Notes under the pieces: generated by a model | What the model saw: only the letters and a program-made list of their open reading frames with translations | The model's database searches: none | Told to the model about the DNA's origin: nothing | Made by a program: the position numbers and the translations under genes | In this document: one piece after another, positions 12,093-20,485 of the stretch | How the letters are laid out: every line of letters starts with the position of its first letter | How positions within the stretch are numbered: position 1 is the stretch's first letter | Assembly (NCBI RefSeq): GCF_014193655.1 | Contig: NZ_JACHZQ010000001.1 | Coordinates: 1,736,001-1,800,000, forward strand | Length of the DNA stretch: 64,000 nucleotides | Direction: 5' to 3' | Source: Rhizobium sp. BK313 | GTDB lineage: Bacteria > Pseudomonadota > Alphaproteobacteria > Rhizobiales > Rhizobiaceae

Positions 12093-12899
12093 ATGACTGA
12101 GGCATGCATCAATACCTACAGTCCACGGCAATTGCACGCCAAGGCCTGGGCCGAAGAATACGAACTCATTGACCGCCAGCTTTCTCCTCTTGGCCTACGA
12201 GCCATGGAGGAGCTGCGTTTGGGTCCTATGGATACCGTCATCGATGTCGGTTGCGGGACGGGGCAGACGATCTTGCAACTAGCGGATCGGGTCGGTGAAG
12301 AAGGGCTGGTCTACGGCGTAGATATTGCAGAACAGCTCCTCTCGGTCGCCGGTCAACGCACAAGCCATCGCAAATGTGTTCGCTTGATTGAGGCCGATGC
12401 TCAGGTGGTGGAGCTACCCTCTCGCAGTGTGGATGCGGTTTTCTCCCGCTTTGGCGTGATGTCACTTCGTGATCCAATAGCCGCTTTCTCCAATTTCCAT
12501 CGCTCGCTGAAGCGGGATGGCAGGATTGCATTCTGCTGTTGGGGGCCTTTTCTGGACAATGAATTGGACAGGTTTCCGTTACTTGCGGCGGGATTTCAAT
12601 CGCCAGAAGACGAAACCCCTTTCAGCTTTTCAGACCCGGAATATGTCCGCAACGTTCTCATGTCTGCCGGATTTAAAGACATCGCAATGGTACCTTACGA
12701 CGAAGCAGTGACCAGCGGTGACGTTGACGCAATGACGCGCGTGCTGCTGAGCGTTGGCCCGCTTGGTAAAATTGCTCGCGAGAACCCCGCGATCAAGTCG
12801 GCGGCTGAACCCAAGTTGCGCGAAGCGCTCGCAGGCCTTGGCCACGCAGCGAGTGTGGCACTTGTCGCCTCGATATGGATCGTGACAGCGAGGGCCTGA
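12093..12899 (+). CDS. Class I SAM-dependent methyltransferase
   Basis: 268 aa with a Rossmann methyltransferase fold. Motif I is VIDVGCGTGQT (about residues 49-59), followed by the acidic YGVDIAEQLL that contacts the ribose and FSRFGVMSLRDPIAAFSN in the motif IV-V region; residues beyond 180 form a helical cap. It resembles UbiE/COQ5-type and ArsM-like enzymes, but nothing fixes the substrate. First gene of the repeat-bordered island, flanked by copies 1 and 2. The upstream signal is weak. Codon use is less GC-rich at third positions than in nrdJ, hinting at transfer. Confidence 0.8.
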   Translation: MTEACINTYSPRQLHAKAWAEEYELIDRQLSPLGLRAMEELRLGPMDTVIDVGCGTGQTILQLADRVGEEGLVYGVDIAEQLLSVAGQRTSHRKCVRLIEADAQVVELPSRSVDAVFSRFGVMSLRDPIAAFSNFHRSLKRDGRIAFCCWGPFLDNELDRFPLLAAGFQSPEDETPFSFSDPEYVRNVLMSAGFKDIAMVPYDEAVTSGDVDAMTRVLLSVGPLGKIARENPAIKSAAEPKLREALAGLGHAASVALVASIWIVTARA

Positions 12900-12933
12900 T
12901 ACCCTCTATGACAATCAGTTGGACTATTCGCAG

Positions 12934-12986
12934 TGACCGCTTCGGGCCGACAGCCCTTTCGGCCGGATCGCGCCAGAGGCAGTCAT
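12934..12986 (+). repeat. Island hairpin repeat, copy 2
   Basis: Outer arms TGACCGC and GCAGTCA; inner arms GGCCGA and TCGGCC. It sits 34 bases after the methyltransferase stop. Confidence 0.7.
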
Positions 12987-13040
12987 TCTGATCAATCCAA
13001 CTGGAGCATGAGAAAATAAACGGCCAAGCCGCAAGACCGG

Positions 13041-14321
13041 CTAATCAGTCGAAAACTGCTTGAGCGCAGCGTTCCAAACATCGAGCAACTCGCTTTCCGC
13101 CAGGAAAGGCGTGTCTGGTTGGACAGCTGTCTGCACAAGCACCAGATGGGTTGTCGGATCAACAATGATGTGTTGCCCCCTCGATCCATCCAACCAAAAC
13201 ATGCGATGGGGTCCAGGGAATACCCAGGTCAGATATCCGTATCCCCACGGATGGGTTGTTTCGTCGAGAGCTAAGAAAGAACCCTGCTCAACAGGTTGCG
13301 TCGCATCGAGCAGCCATTGGCGCGGGATGATCTGGCGACCATTCCAAAAACCGTCATCGGCAAGGAGCAGACCGAAACGGGCATAGTCTCTTAGGGTAGC
13401 GCTGAAACCAGCGTAAGCGCATTCCTGCCCAGAATTATCAACCATCCACGTTGCGGAAGACTCTGCCCCCATTGGCTGCCATATCCGCGTTTGCAAGTAT
13501 TCGGACATCGTCATATGGGTCGCGCGGGCAAGAACCAAGCCCAAGACTTCGACGTTTAGGCCGCTGTAATGCCAAAGGGTATCGGGAGGAGCAATTCGTT
13601 TGTTGAATTGCGACACAGCTTCCACCGTGCTGATTTTCACTTTGCCAAACAGCAGGTGATTGAGCTTGGCGTTGTCATCTGTTCCGCTGTAGTCTTCTGT
13701 AAAGGCGATGCCTGATGCCATATGGAGCAAAGCGCGTAGCGGGGTGCTGCCAATCTCAGTGCCCTTCAACTCAGGCACGTAGGTCTCGGCCGTGTCATCC
13801 ACCGATTGGATCGCACCTTCGGCAATCGCAATTCCAATAAGCATGGCAGTGATAGTTTTAGCCATCGACTGCGAAAGAAATCGGTCGTGGTCGGTGCGAC
13901 CATACTGGTAATGCTCATATAGAATAGTCTGGTCATGCGCGATCAGGAGCCCCGTCGCCGGGTTGCGTGCAAGGTAGTCCGGCAAGGTAGCCGTAGAGGT
14001 GGCGAAGGTATAGGTGTCACCGAAGGGGTAAGAAACCGTGATCTCGTTCCGAGCCCGCAGCAACGGGGACGGTTTGTCGGCAGCAGCTATCGTATGTACC
14101 GGTTCTAGTTGATCCAAGTGACTGTAGTTGCCGACCATATTTTGTTGCTTGTTCAATGGCCAACCAACGGGATAACCGAGCTGCTCACCGTAATCTTCGG
14201 CACGAGGCCCGGTCTTGGAGAAGACAGGATCGGCTTTTTGCGGCTCCTGCCCATGCGCTGCGCATATTTGAAAGACGATTGACGATGCGGCCACCAATAC
14301 GATGCTGCGCCAATTGGACAT
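13041..14321 (-). CDS. Secreted class C beta-lactamase-family serine hydrolase
   Basis: 426 aa with a signal peptide (MSNWRSIVLVAASSIVFQIC onward, about 26 residues) and a penicillin-binding-protein/class C lactamase fold. The nucleophile motif SxxK is SQSMAKT; the second motif is YSG in WHYSGLN; the third is HPWGYGY, a HxG-type replacement of KTG. This combination is typical of periplasmic esterases or peptidases of the family and not of true AmpC. The start at 14321 is supported by GGAG ten bases upstream; a longer frame to 14570 runs through repeat copy 3 and is rejected. It is oriented opposite to its neighbours between copies 2 and 3. Confidence 0.85.
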   Translation of the reverse strand: MSNWRSIVLVAASSIVFQICAAHGQEPQKADPVFSKTGPRAEDYGEQLGYPVGWPLNKQQNMVGNYSHLDQLEPVHTIAAADKPSPLLRARNEITVSYPFGDTYTFATSTATLPDYLARNPATGLLIAHDQTILYEHYQYGRTDHDRFLSQSMAKTITAMLIGIAIAEGAIQSVDDTAETYVPELKGTEIGSTPLRALLHMASGIAFTEDYSGTDDNAKLNHLLFGKVKISTVEAVSQFNKRIAPPDTLWHYSGLNVEVLGLVLARATHMTMSEYLQTRIWQPMGAESSATWMVDNSGQECAYAGFSATLRDYARFGLLLADDGFWNGRQIIPRQWLLDATQPVEQGSFLALDETTHPWGYGYLTWVFPGPHRMFWLDGSRGQHIIVDPTTHLVLVQTAVQPDTPFLAESELLDVWNAALKQFSTD

Positions 14322-14442
14322 AGGTATTCTCCGCCCTTTAAACAGGAAACATCTACAGCACTTGGCCCCGCGCTTTTGTGACGGCAATTGCCACCATGAG
14401 GATTTGGATTCGGCAAAGCTGTCGGATTTTGCGCCTAGCCTT

Positions 14443-14502
14443 CGTCGGCTTTGGATCGACAGCGGAAGAGCGCCTCTTCCGCAATGCGCCATAAGCAGTC
14501 GT
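14443..14502 (+). repeat. Island hairpin repeat, copy 3
   Basis: Core GCGGAAGAG-CGC-CTCTTCCGC is a perfect 9-base stem, nearly identical in copies 7 and 11. Outer arms GTCGGCTT and AAGCAGTC. Confidence 0.75.
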
Positions 14503-14612
14503 TTACCATCACCAGGCATGAATTTTCTACTGAGCAATTCCTGATTGCAAGGCTCGATACCATTCGGCAACTTGCCACGCGGTCACCACGCGCTGGTTTG
14601 CTAGGGTTGTAT

Positions 14613-14957
14613 ATGCTGAAAGAAATTAAAGGCCGCGATCTTTTAAGGGCTCTGATCCTAAGTGCCTTAAGCTTAGGACTTCTTAGCCTGTACTTTTATG
14701 TCCGTGGCGGGTTCAGCGCTACGATATTTCAGGGGTTATTGGCGATTGTCATAATCACCGCCATCTTCGATACCTGTTGGCTGAATGCCAAACGGACACG
14801 ACTGCTATCTGCGCCTGAAAATCCGATCTCGCCTGCCGAAAAACGGGAAAGACAGATAAAGTTAGGGCGCAGGGTTTCACTGCTGGCAGGCAAAGTCGTA
14901 ATCGCGGGCCTGACAATCCAGCTTCTAGTTAAGCTTTGGTTTTTACTCCATCGATAA
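14613..14957 (+). CDS. Small inner-membrane protein, unknown function
   Basis: 114 aa from ATG 14613 (MLKEIKGRDLLRALIL). Three hydrophobic segments are visible: residues about 9-28, 35-52 and 90-110, with a charged loop (ENPISPAEKRERQIKLGRR) before the last. No family recognised. The longer open frame starts inside repeat copy 3 and is not used. Flanked by copies 3 and 4. Confidence 0.6.
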   Translation: MLKEIKGRDLLRALILSALSLGLLSLYFYVRGGFSATIFQGLLAIVIITAIFDTCWLNAKRTRLLSAPENPISPAEKRERQIKLGRRVSLLAGKVVIAGLTIQLLVKLWFLLHR

Positions 14958-14966
14958 CTGCTACGG

Positions 14967-15013
14967 GACGACTGCGGACGATGTTGACGGCCGGATCGCG
15001 CCAATTGCGATCA
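14967..15013 (+). repeat. Island hairpin repeat, copy 4 (degenerate)
   Basis: Shares GGCCGGATCGCGCCAATTGCG with copies 1 and 2 in part; the 3' arm is GCGATCAT. The 5' arm is poorly kept. Begins ten bases after the preceding stop. Confidence 0.5.
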
Positions 15014-15074
15014 TCCGGCTTTCATGGTTGCGGTGCATGAGAGCGAGATTGAGTAATAACAACATGGATGGAAA

Positions 15075-15758
15075 ATGAAGCTGCCTCATATACCAGCCGC
15101 CGTGATCTTCGACATGGACGGGCTAATTTTCGATACAGAAGCTCTCTACCAACAAGCGTTTCTGGCGGCTTCCAGCGCTGGGGGGCACAATCTGCCGACA
15201 ACGCTTATTCAAAGCACCATAGGAGTGCCGTGGGTCCAGAGCAGACTATTGCTCTTGGAGCAAATGGGATCAGATTTCCCCGTTGATCAGTATGGCAGAG
15301 AGGTGACGGAACGGTTCAAAGTACTGGCTAGCACGCAACTTCGGCTAAAGCCGGGTGTCGTCGAACTCCTCGATATCCTTGATCAGCTCGAATTGCCACG
15401 ATGCATCGCGACATCGTCGGCCCACTCTACGGTACGGAGCCATCTGTCCGCTCATGGCTTAGCGGGCCGGTTCGATGCGGTCATTGCGCACGGAGATTAC
15501 GCCGCAAGTAAACCCGCGCCTGACCCGTTCTTGACCGCTGCGAAGCGGCTTGGTGTAAATCCCACCCTATGCCTAGCGTTAGAAGATTCCTTCAACGGGG
15601 TTCGTTCTGCCTCAGCCGCCGGGATGATGACCTTCATGGTCCCCGATCTTCTTAGCCCAACACCGGAAATCCATTCCCTATGCACTGGCGTTGTCAGCGA
15701 CCTCCATGCCGTGCGCAAGCTCATTCTAACCGCCTCGGCTGCTGGCACCATTAGGTGA
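15075..15758 (+). CDS. HAD-superfamily phosphatase (phosphoglucomutase-like subfamily)
   Basis: 227 aa. Motif I FDMDGLIFDTE (residues about 12-22) has the nucleophile and acid/base aspartates; motif II is ATSSAHS; the motif III lysine is in YAASKPAPDPFL; motif IV is LALEDSFNGVRSA. These are all intact, so an active Mg-dependent phosphatase or phosphomutase is expected. The cap is the small helical C1 type. Substrate cannot be read from sequence; relatives act on sugar phosphates or phosphoglycolate. Flanked by copies 4 and 5, the latter overlapping its stop. Confidence 0.88.
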   Translation: MKLPHIPAAVIFDMDGLIFDTEALYQQAFLAASSAGGHNLPTTLIQSTIGVPWVQSRLLLLEQMGSDFPVDQYGREVTERFKVLASTQLRLKPGVVELLDILDQLELPRCIATSSAHSTVRSHLSAHGLAGRFDAVIAHGDYAASKPAPDPFLTAAKRLGVNPTLCLALEDSFNGVRSASAAGMMTFMVPDLLSPTPEIHSLCTGVVSDLHAVRKLILTASAAGTIR

Positions 15759-15798
15759 CGACACCGGCCATGACAGCGATGCGCCATGAGCGGTCGTA
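15755..15798 (+). repeat. Island hairpin repeat, copy 5
   Basis: Arms GTGACGAC and GCGGTCGT, with GATGCGCCATGAGCGG close to copy 3. The arm includes the stop codon of the HAD gene. Confidence 0.6.
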
Positions 15799-15817
15799 AT
15801 AATTTTCTGATAGTGAG

Positions 15818-16117
15818 ATGAGGATGATCCAACGAGGCCTCACTATGCCGCGCTACCTCTGGGCAAGCTTGGCAATATCCGCCCTGATTTGGGCGCTCTG
15901 CTGGATGGGCGGAAATGACCCCCGTGTTGCGTTTGCAGATTTCAGGGACTTCGGTAGTGCGGCTTCCGTCGGTCGGTTGGAGATTGGATCGGCTTACGGT
16001 CCCTGGAAACGCAGTTCTCTCTCCGTGATATGCACGTCTGGCCACACCTTCAATCGTGTTGAAAACGCGGCTCTTCCCATTCGACAGGGATATGGTTCAG
16101 AAAGTAGCTCCCGTTAA
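15818..16117 (+). CDS. Hypothetical membrane-anchored protein, doubtful
   Basis: An open frame of 99 codons; from the second ATG (15845) it reads MPRYLWASLAISALIWALCWMGG, a good membrane or signal segment. The rest is unremarkable and ends RQGYGSESSSR, overlapping the next frame by 62 bases. It may be the front half of a gene broken by a frameshift near 16060 whose remainder is the 16056-16295 frame. No family seen. Confidence 0.3.
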   Translation: MRMIQRGLTMPRYLWASLAISALIWALCWMGGNDPRVAFADFRDFGSAASVGRLEIGSAYGPWKRSSLSVICTSGHTFNRVENAALPIRQGYGSESSSR

Positions 16118-16295
16118 TCAAGGTGACGCCTCGTTGATCTTCGTCGGAAAGGCAAGAGAGTTTGATCATCACCTACAGGCGTCGCTCAAGGTGGAGCGGT
16201 TCGGAGTGATCGACACGATCATCTCCTCGGAGATAGACTTTGATCGGCTAAGAGACATAGTCGGCAAGTCGGGCCCAAAGCCGCCTGAGATGTGA
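16056..16295 (+). CDS. Hypothetical protein or 3' half of a broken gene
   Basis: 79 codons opening at GTG 16056. The composition (SLIFVGKAREFDHHLQASL, DTIISSEIDFDRLRDIVG) looks protein-like. No ribosome-binding site is evident, which together with the overlap favours the view that it continues the preceding frame. Function unknown. Confidence 0.3.
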   Translation: MLKTRLFPFDRDMVQKVAPVNQGDASLIFVGKAREFDHHLQASLKVERFGVIDTIISSEIDFDRLRDIVGKSGPKPPEM

Positions 16296-16416
16296 GTGCC
16301 CAGTCGCGAGCCTTCGGTGTAAGCATGACTGGAGCCGCCACGGCATCCGATCTGGGTGGCTTTCGGCAAGTATGCCTTCAACACCTTGAGAGCATGTAGT
16401 TTGTGAACTGCACCAG

Positions 16417-16475
16417 GTGGCCGCTTCGGGCCGACAGGCGACCACGGACGGAACGCGCCCGCCACATGCGGTCAT
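16417..16475 (+). repeat. Island hairpin repeat, copy 6
   Basis: Begins TGGCCGCTTCGGGCCGACAG, ends ATGCGGTCATT. The middle differs from other copies. Confidence 0.6.
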
Positions 16476-16493
16476 TCGGCGTAGAACCAACAC

Positions 16494-17354
16494 TCAATTG
16501 GAAACATGCTTCTCCAGCTGCCATCGGCTCAAAAGCGTTCGAAGGCCGTCGACGATGATCGCATGTTGAGAAACAGCGACCTTGTTGAAGATAAGTGTCG
16601 CTTCCAGGTTTAAATCCTTGAAATCGACGTCCCCCATGCACCGCGTTGACGAAGGATCGCATTGGATGACTAAATCCTCGATCTCGCTCGACCTGAACCA
16701 GTAGATCGTTTTTAGGTCGCCCACAGGAACTGTTGTTCTCCACAGCCCATCATCTTGAATTATTCCGGCCGCACCCGCAGCGAGATGCCGGGACCCGATC
16801 AACCAACCCGCCATCGGACGTTTATCATAGAAACCTTCGCCGTAAGGTTTAAGCATAGCCCGGACCACAGACTCGTCCGCTTTCGGATTTGGTCGACGCT
16901 CTTCAGCTGGGCTGTCCGTCTTGGCGTTATAGCTGATATCAGCTTCCGGGGCATCAAGGGTTGGAATCCAATACTGCAACCACAGGGCATCTACCGAGTG
17001 AGGGCAGTTGAGTGTTCGAACCAATGGGCGGCCTTCCCAGTAACCCCATGGAACAATAAGTTTCCACGGCCCTAGATTTACGTCGATAGGATGGGTCAAC
17101 TCGATCAGCGCACTGCGTCGCCGGTTCAATTCGAAATTTTCTTGCGATGTATCGAGCTTCGCGTCGTCGCAAGGTAGATTATAAATATCTTCTCGCGTCT
17201 CCTGTTTGCCAAGTGCAGACCGATCGTGAATTGAAAGCACGCCCCACATGTTAAGCCCTGCGACCAGGAAGGCAGTTCCGGAACCAACGCCGATGACGGC
17301 CAATCCGCTGACCAGCAAGAGCCGTTTGAAGAACTGGAGAAGCCGCCTGAGCAT
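16494..17354 (-). CDS. Membrane-anchored protein, unknown function
   Basis: 286 aa with one N-terminal membrane segment (residues about 10-34, LLLVSGLAVIGVGSGTAFLV) and a long soluble domain that should lie in the periplasm. Visible features are the repeated aromatic motifs PWGYWEGRPLV and LWLQYWIPTLDAP, and two cysteines late (QCDPSSTRC) that could form a disulfide. No known family is recognised. Ends 19 bases from repeat copy 6, reading toward it. Confidence 0.6.
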   Translation of the reverse strand: MLRRLLQFFKRLLLVSGLAVIGVGSGTAFLVAGLNMWGVLSIHDRSALGKQETREDIYNLPCDDAKLDTSQENFELNRRRSALIELTHPIDVNLGPWKLIVPWGYWEGRPLVRTLNCPHSVDALWLQYWIPTLDAPEADISYNAKTDSPAEERRPNPKADESVVRAMLKPYGEGFYDKRPMAGWLIGSRHLAAGAAGIIQDDGLWRTTVPVGDLKTIYWFRSSEIEDLVIQCDPSSTRCMGDVDFKDLNLEATLIFNKVAVSQHAIIVDGLRTLLSRWQLEKHVSN

Positions 17355-17460
17355 TGCCGATTATTGTGCTTTCGCTCGTCCACTTCAAGGCGCATGACGG
17401 CTCTAATCGCGCTGTGGTTGTTGAAATCCTAATTGACTTAAGTGAGATTTTATCAGGGCC

Positions 17461-17524
17461 ATGTCGGCATCGGGCCCACAGCGGACGAGCGCCTCTTCCG
17501 CAATATCCGCCACAAGCGGTCACT
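17461..17524 (+). repeat. Island hairpin repeat, copy 7
   Basis: Core GCGGACGAG-CGC-CTCTTCCGC has one mismatch relative to copy 3; ends ACAAGCGGTCAC. The minus-strand gene at 17520 takes its stop codon from the 3' arm. Confidence 0.75.
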
Positions 17525-18092
17525 CATTGCTGCCGACCCCGCTCTCATGCCGACTTTGCGTATTCAGTCTCTTCCGACGTCTCTGAAGATACCTGACCAA
17601 GATTGCGACACTAAGCGATACCAACAGTATGGCCACAAATGCCATGGAAAATACGGCGGCATAGAAAACGAACGGATTGCTCCCTGATGTGTAAATCACA
17701 TCAGTTGGATCGTATTTCCCCCGCCTGATCTCAAATTGCCCGGAGACAACGATTGAGAATACCGCGAAACACCAGATGATAGCCAGAAGCATCAATCCCA
17801 CTGTGCCTGCCAGAAACTGAAAAGTCTCGTTACGCGACGGCTCGTATTGCCCCAGTGTCTTTGTGGCAGGGGCGTATATTTGTCTGTTTTCCGAATCAAT
17901 TCGAAGGATGTGCGGCGTCTGCTTGGCTCGCGCTCTCCATTCAACGATAGAAAACGACAAAGGCCCGAATAAGAAACCCATCAATGCTCCGAACCCGCCA
18001 CCAAGCCCACGGGTTTTAGAGAAGAATGCACAGACACCGGCAAAGAGCAGCATCACCAGAAGCGGCAGAATTGCTGTATGAAGCAAATGCAT
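17520..18092 (-). CDS. Four-helix membrane protein, unknown function
   Basis: 190 aa from ATG 18092 (MHLLHTAILPLLVMLLFAG). Membrane segments at about residues 5-24, 30-48, 90-113 and 140-163, with a cytoplasmic or periplasmic loop between the second and third pairs and a basic C-terminus (RYLQRRRKRLNTQ). An earlier in-frame ATG (18137) would add 15 residues. No family recognised. The stop TGA is read from the repeat arm GGTCA. Confidence 0.6.
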   Translation of the reverse strand: MHLLHTAILPLLVMLLFAGVCAFFSKTRGLGGGFGALMGFLFGPLSFSIVEWRARAKQTPHILRIDSENRQIYAPATKTLGQYEPSRNETFQFLAGTVGLMLLAIIWCFAVFSIVVSGQFEIRRGKYDPTDVIYTSGSNPFVFYAAVFSMAFVAILLVSLSVAILVRYLQRRRKRLNTQSRHESGVGSNE

Positions 18093-18283
18093 CGGATCAA
18101 ATCTCGTCTTTGAGGCCGCCAAATACAGTGCCCACACATACTATGCGCAACTTAAGACTGAGTAAAAATCAGTATCGGCAATTCAAGGTACTGCACAGGC
18201 GACGCCTTTGTGCCACTAGTGGTCATCAGAACTTGAACTGTTCAACCGCAGACACGCATTACTGACAGATTGTCGAGGATCAC

Positions 18284-18376
18284 ATGCCCTCTAATTTCGT
18301 CGCCAACGGTGCAGAAGCATATGAGGCCAGCATGGGCCGTTGGAGCCAGCGCCCGCGTCCGTCGCGGCAGAGATAG
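18284..18376 (+). pseudogene. N-terminal remnant of a SAM methyltransferase
   Basis: Thirty codons from ATG 18284 read NFVANGAEAYEASMGRWSQR, the opening typical of rhizobial class I methyltransferases (AYE..MGRWS..LA), then diverge into PRPSRQR and a stop. Motif I and everything after it are missing. It is unrelated in frame to the lipoprotein gene downstream. Confidence 0.65.
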
Positions 18377-18585
18377 AGCGCACGCCGATTCCGCGTTCAC
18401 TGAAAATGCTTTAGAGGCCAGCTCTATTTGTGGTACTCTACAACCAAAATTCGCAACTGCGGAGGCCTTGCATCAGGCCCCAACGCTTGATTCAGACCGG
18501 ATCGGACTGAAGGCATACGGCGTGGCCGTCGAGTCATCCAGCTTCGTGTGTGTCTGCTCTTCGGAGTTCGTGAATGGAGTCGCTC

Positions 18586-19227
18586 ATGAGCGGTCGCCTA
18601 TTATTTGTAACCTTGCTCGCACTCGCGGCAGCGGCTTGTCCGACGCAAGGGGAGACCAGGTCCGGTTCTGCGTCTAGCGGCGATGTAGCCGTTCCGACAA
18701 TTTCTGCGACGACACCACGGAATATAGCCACGGCAGCGCGGTCTCAACAAAAGGTAGGGCGATTTTTCATTGAGTTCCGTTCCCGCTATGCCCTCAGCTA
18801 CGGCCACACCTACGTAATTTTTGGGCGTATGGGCAAGACGGGCAACATAATTGATCGCGAAGTAGCCGGTCTGCACCCGGCGTCGAATAGTGCCTTACCC
18901 TACATCCTGGGCCATTATATACCGGTGCCAGCCGAGACCGGGGAGAGCGACGGAGATCTCGATGACAGGTACAGATCGGCTAGCTGGCGCGTTACGCTGA
19001 ACGAACAGGAATACAAGAAAGTTGTTGCGTACATACGCAAGCTGCAGGCCAGTTCCCGTTTCTGGCAGGCGACAGTTAGTAACTGCAATGCCTTCGTGGG
19101 GAAAATCGCACGTTCCATGGGGTATAAGACGCCCGGCATCTGGCTCCGCCCGCAGCTGTACGTTGTCAAGCTACGAGAGATGAACGGGGGGCCGAATGCG
19201 GTCGGCTACACCGGGCCTCCAGGTTAG
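18586..19227 (+). CDS. Lipoprotein with permuted papain-like motif, unknown function
   Basis: 213 aa from ATG 18586; an ATG four codons earlier is possible. The signal peptide ends LALAAAAC, a lipobox with the lipidated Cys near residue 18. The conserved part has YALSYGHTYVIFG near 70, ILGHYIPVPAETG and TVSNCNAFVGKIARSMG near 165. A His early and an Asn-Cys-Asn late is the order of permuted NlpC/P60 or LRAT-type cysteine enzymes, so a thiol hydrolase or acyltransferase acting at the envelope is possible; I infer this from the two motifs only. Similar proteins occur across rhizobia. Confidence 0.7.
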   Translation: MSGRLLFVTLLALAAAACPTQGETRSGSASSGDVAVPTISATTPRNIATAARSQQKVGRFFIEFRSRYALSYGHTYVIFGRMGKTGNIIDREVAGLHPASNSALPYILGHYIPVPAETGESDGDLDDRYRSASWRVTLNEQEYKKVVAYIRKLQASSRFWQATVSNCNAFVGKIARSMGYKTPGIWLRPQLYVVKLREMNGGPNAVGYTGPPG

Positions 19228-19475
19228 ATTTTAAAAAAGACCACTGTGTCTATGCGTTTTTCAGCCGATGACTGTTACTCCTCTACGATCCGATCGCAAT
19301 TTCCAGAGCTACGGTGTTGTAGAAGCTCCAGTTATCCAAAGCACCGGCCCATCGGATCACATCGTCACGTGTCAGGCATTCTGGCTGTTTATTGATCGCG
19401 AACTGCAGGAAGTTAGACATCGCTATAGCCACTTATCGGGTCTTTCCGATAAACGTATGGATGCCACGTGCTCCA
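19228..19475. other. Gap with no convincing gene
   Basis: An open frame at 19268-19525 (85 codons) lacks a ribosome-binding site and ends inside a repeat copy; I treat it as unsupported. Confidence 0.4.
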
Positions 19476-19524
19476 GGGTCAACGGCAGCAAAAGGCCGCC
19501 AACAGCGGTCATCGCTAATTCCTG
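19476..19524 (+). repeat. Island hairpin repeat, copy 8 (degenerate)
   Basis: GGTCAACGGCAGC at the left and GCCAACAGCGGTCAT at the right, the latter as in copy 12. Confidence 0.5.
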
Positions 19525-19576
19525 AAATCGCCGTACGGTTTGCGGCAACTCACAGCTAAAGCGAGCTACTCGGGAA

Positions 19577-19984
19577 ATGATAAAGGACTGGGAGCAGATA
19601 GCCGACTACTTCAATGCTATGCGCGAGCGATCGAGCAATGAAGCTATGAGAGCAGCGTTGACTGGGGTCAAAGAAGCCATCGATTTTATAAATCAAGGCC
19701 CACTTAGACAGACGCTGTTCGGTTGGACTTCGGTTGGTGACTTATGCGTCCAGCAGGCGGATATCCAGCCCTATAGCGGCCCCTACCTTCGCCTGTCTCC
19801 GCTGGCATCGGGCTTGATCGAATTTCGCTATGTGGACACGGCCATCGAACGCCGACAGTGGCACCGCACGGAAGTTCCAAACCTCGCAATCCAGCGGCTG
19901 GAAACATTCTTCGACCAGCTCTGTTGGCGTCCTCGGCCTACGCAACCAGGTGCCGGTGATGTTAACCGGCGAAACTCAAATTAA
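19577..19984 (+). CDS. Conserved hypothetical protein
   Basis: 135 aa, soluble, no signal. The core LFGWTSVGDLCVQQ, YSGPYLRLSPL, LIEFRYVDTAIERRQWHR and a C-terminal RLETFFDQLCW form a pattern I recognise from conserved alphaproteobacterial proteins with no known role. The last 15 residues after QLCW look like a replaced tail and end next to repeat copy 9, so the C-terminus may have been altered by rearrangement. Confidence 0.6.
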   Translation: MIKDWEQIADYFNAMRERSSNEAMRAALTGVKEAIDFINQGPLRQTLFGWTSVGDLCVQQADIQPYSGPYLRLSPLASGLIEFRYVDTAIERRQWHRTEVPNLAIQRLETFFDQLCWRPRPTQPGAGDVNRRNSN

Positions 19985-19995
19985 AAGCATGTACG

Positions 19996-20026
19996 CGGGA
20001 CCGCAATGGGCCGATTGTCGTCATGA
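19996..20026 (+). repeat. Island hairpin repeat, copy 9 (short form)
   Basis: GACCGCAATGGGCCGATTGTC then GTCAT: outer arms with a short GGGCC loop and no inner core. Confidence 0.55.
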
Positions 20027-20084
20027 CGCTGATACGCCAAACGGGACTTTGCGCCCGGTTCAAAAGAGCATACTGGAGGGAGAG

Positions 20085-20402
20085 ATGCAGATTTGGTTTG
20101 AACGGGATAGTGTATGTGCTGGTGACGATGTGCTCGCGCCAAACAGTAAGGTTGTAGCCTTTCGAGCAACGCCTCGCATAAGTGAAATCTTGCACGAAGC
20201 CGGGCCGATCATCGACTATTTGCCTTGCGTGCACGCATCGCGGGCTCACTGGCTTGTATTCATTGACAAGGAATGTGTCGCCAGGGTCAGTTTCACCTGT
20301 GAACCGTGTCGTTCGCTTGCCGTCACGATGCTGGTCTCTGATCGACACGTCGAAGCAGAACGGGTCTATTTTAGCGCCGCCGGACAAGAGCGCATTAGGT
20401 AG
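20085..20402 (+). CDS. Small hypothetical protein
   Basis: 105 aa from ATG 20085, chosen because GGAGGGAGAG lies just upstream; longer readings of the frame start inside the previous gene. The protein has four cysteines (SVCAGDD, LPCVHAS, KECVARV, CEPCRS) and the segment HWLVFIDKECVARVSF. No family recognised. Ends about ten bases before repeat copy 10. Confidence 0.5.
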   Translation: MQIWFERDSVCAGDDVLAPNSKVVAFRATPRISEILHEAGPIIDYLPCVHASRAHWLVFIDKECVARVSFTCEPCRSLAVTMLVSDRHVEAERVYFSAAGQERIR

Positions 20403-20411
20403 GGCTATGGT

Positions 20412-20446
20412 GGGAATGTCCGCAAAGGGCCCAACAAGCGGACGTC
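20412..20446 (+). repeat. Island hairpin repeat, copy 10 (short form)
   Basis: AATGTCCGC and GCGGACGTC around AAAGGGCCCAACAA; begins ten bases after the preceding stop. Confidence 0.65.
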
Positions 20447-20485
20447 GTCGCTGATATGTCACTGTGCTGAGCTAAGTTTTTTTTC

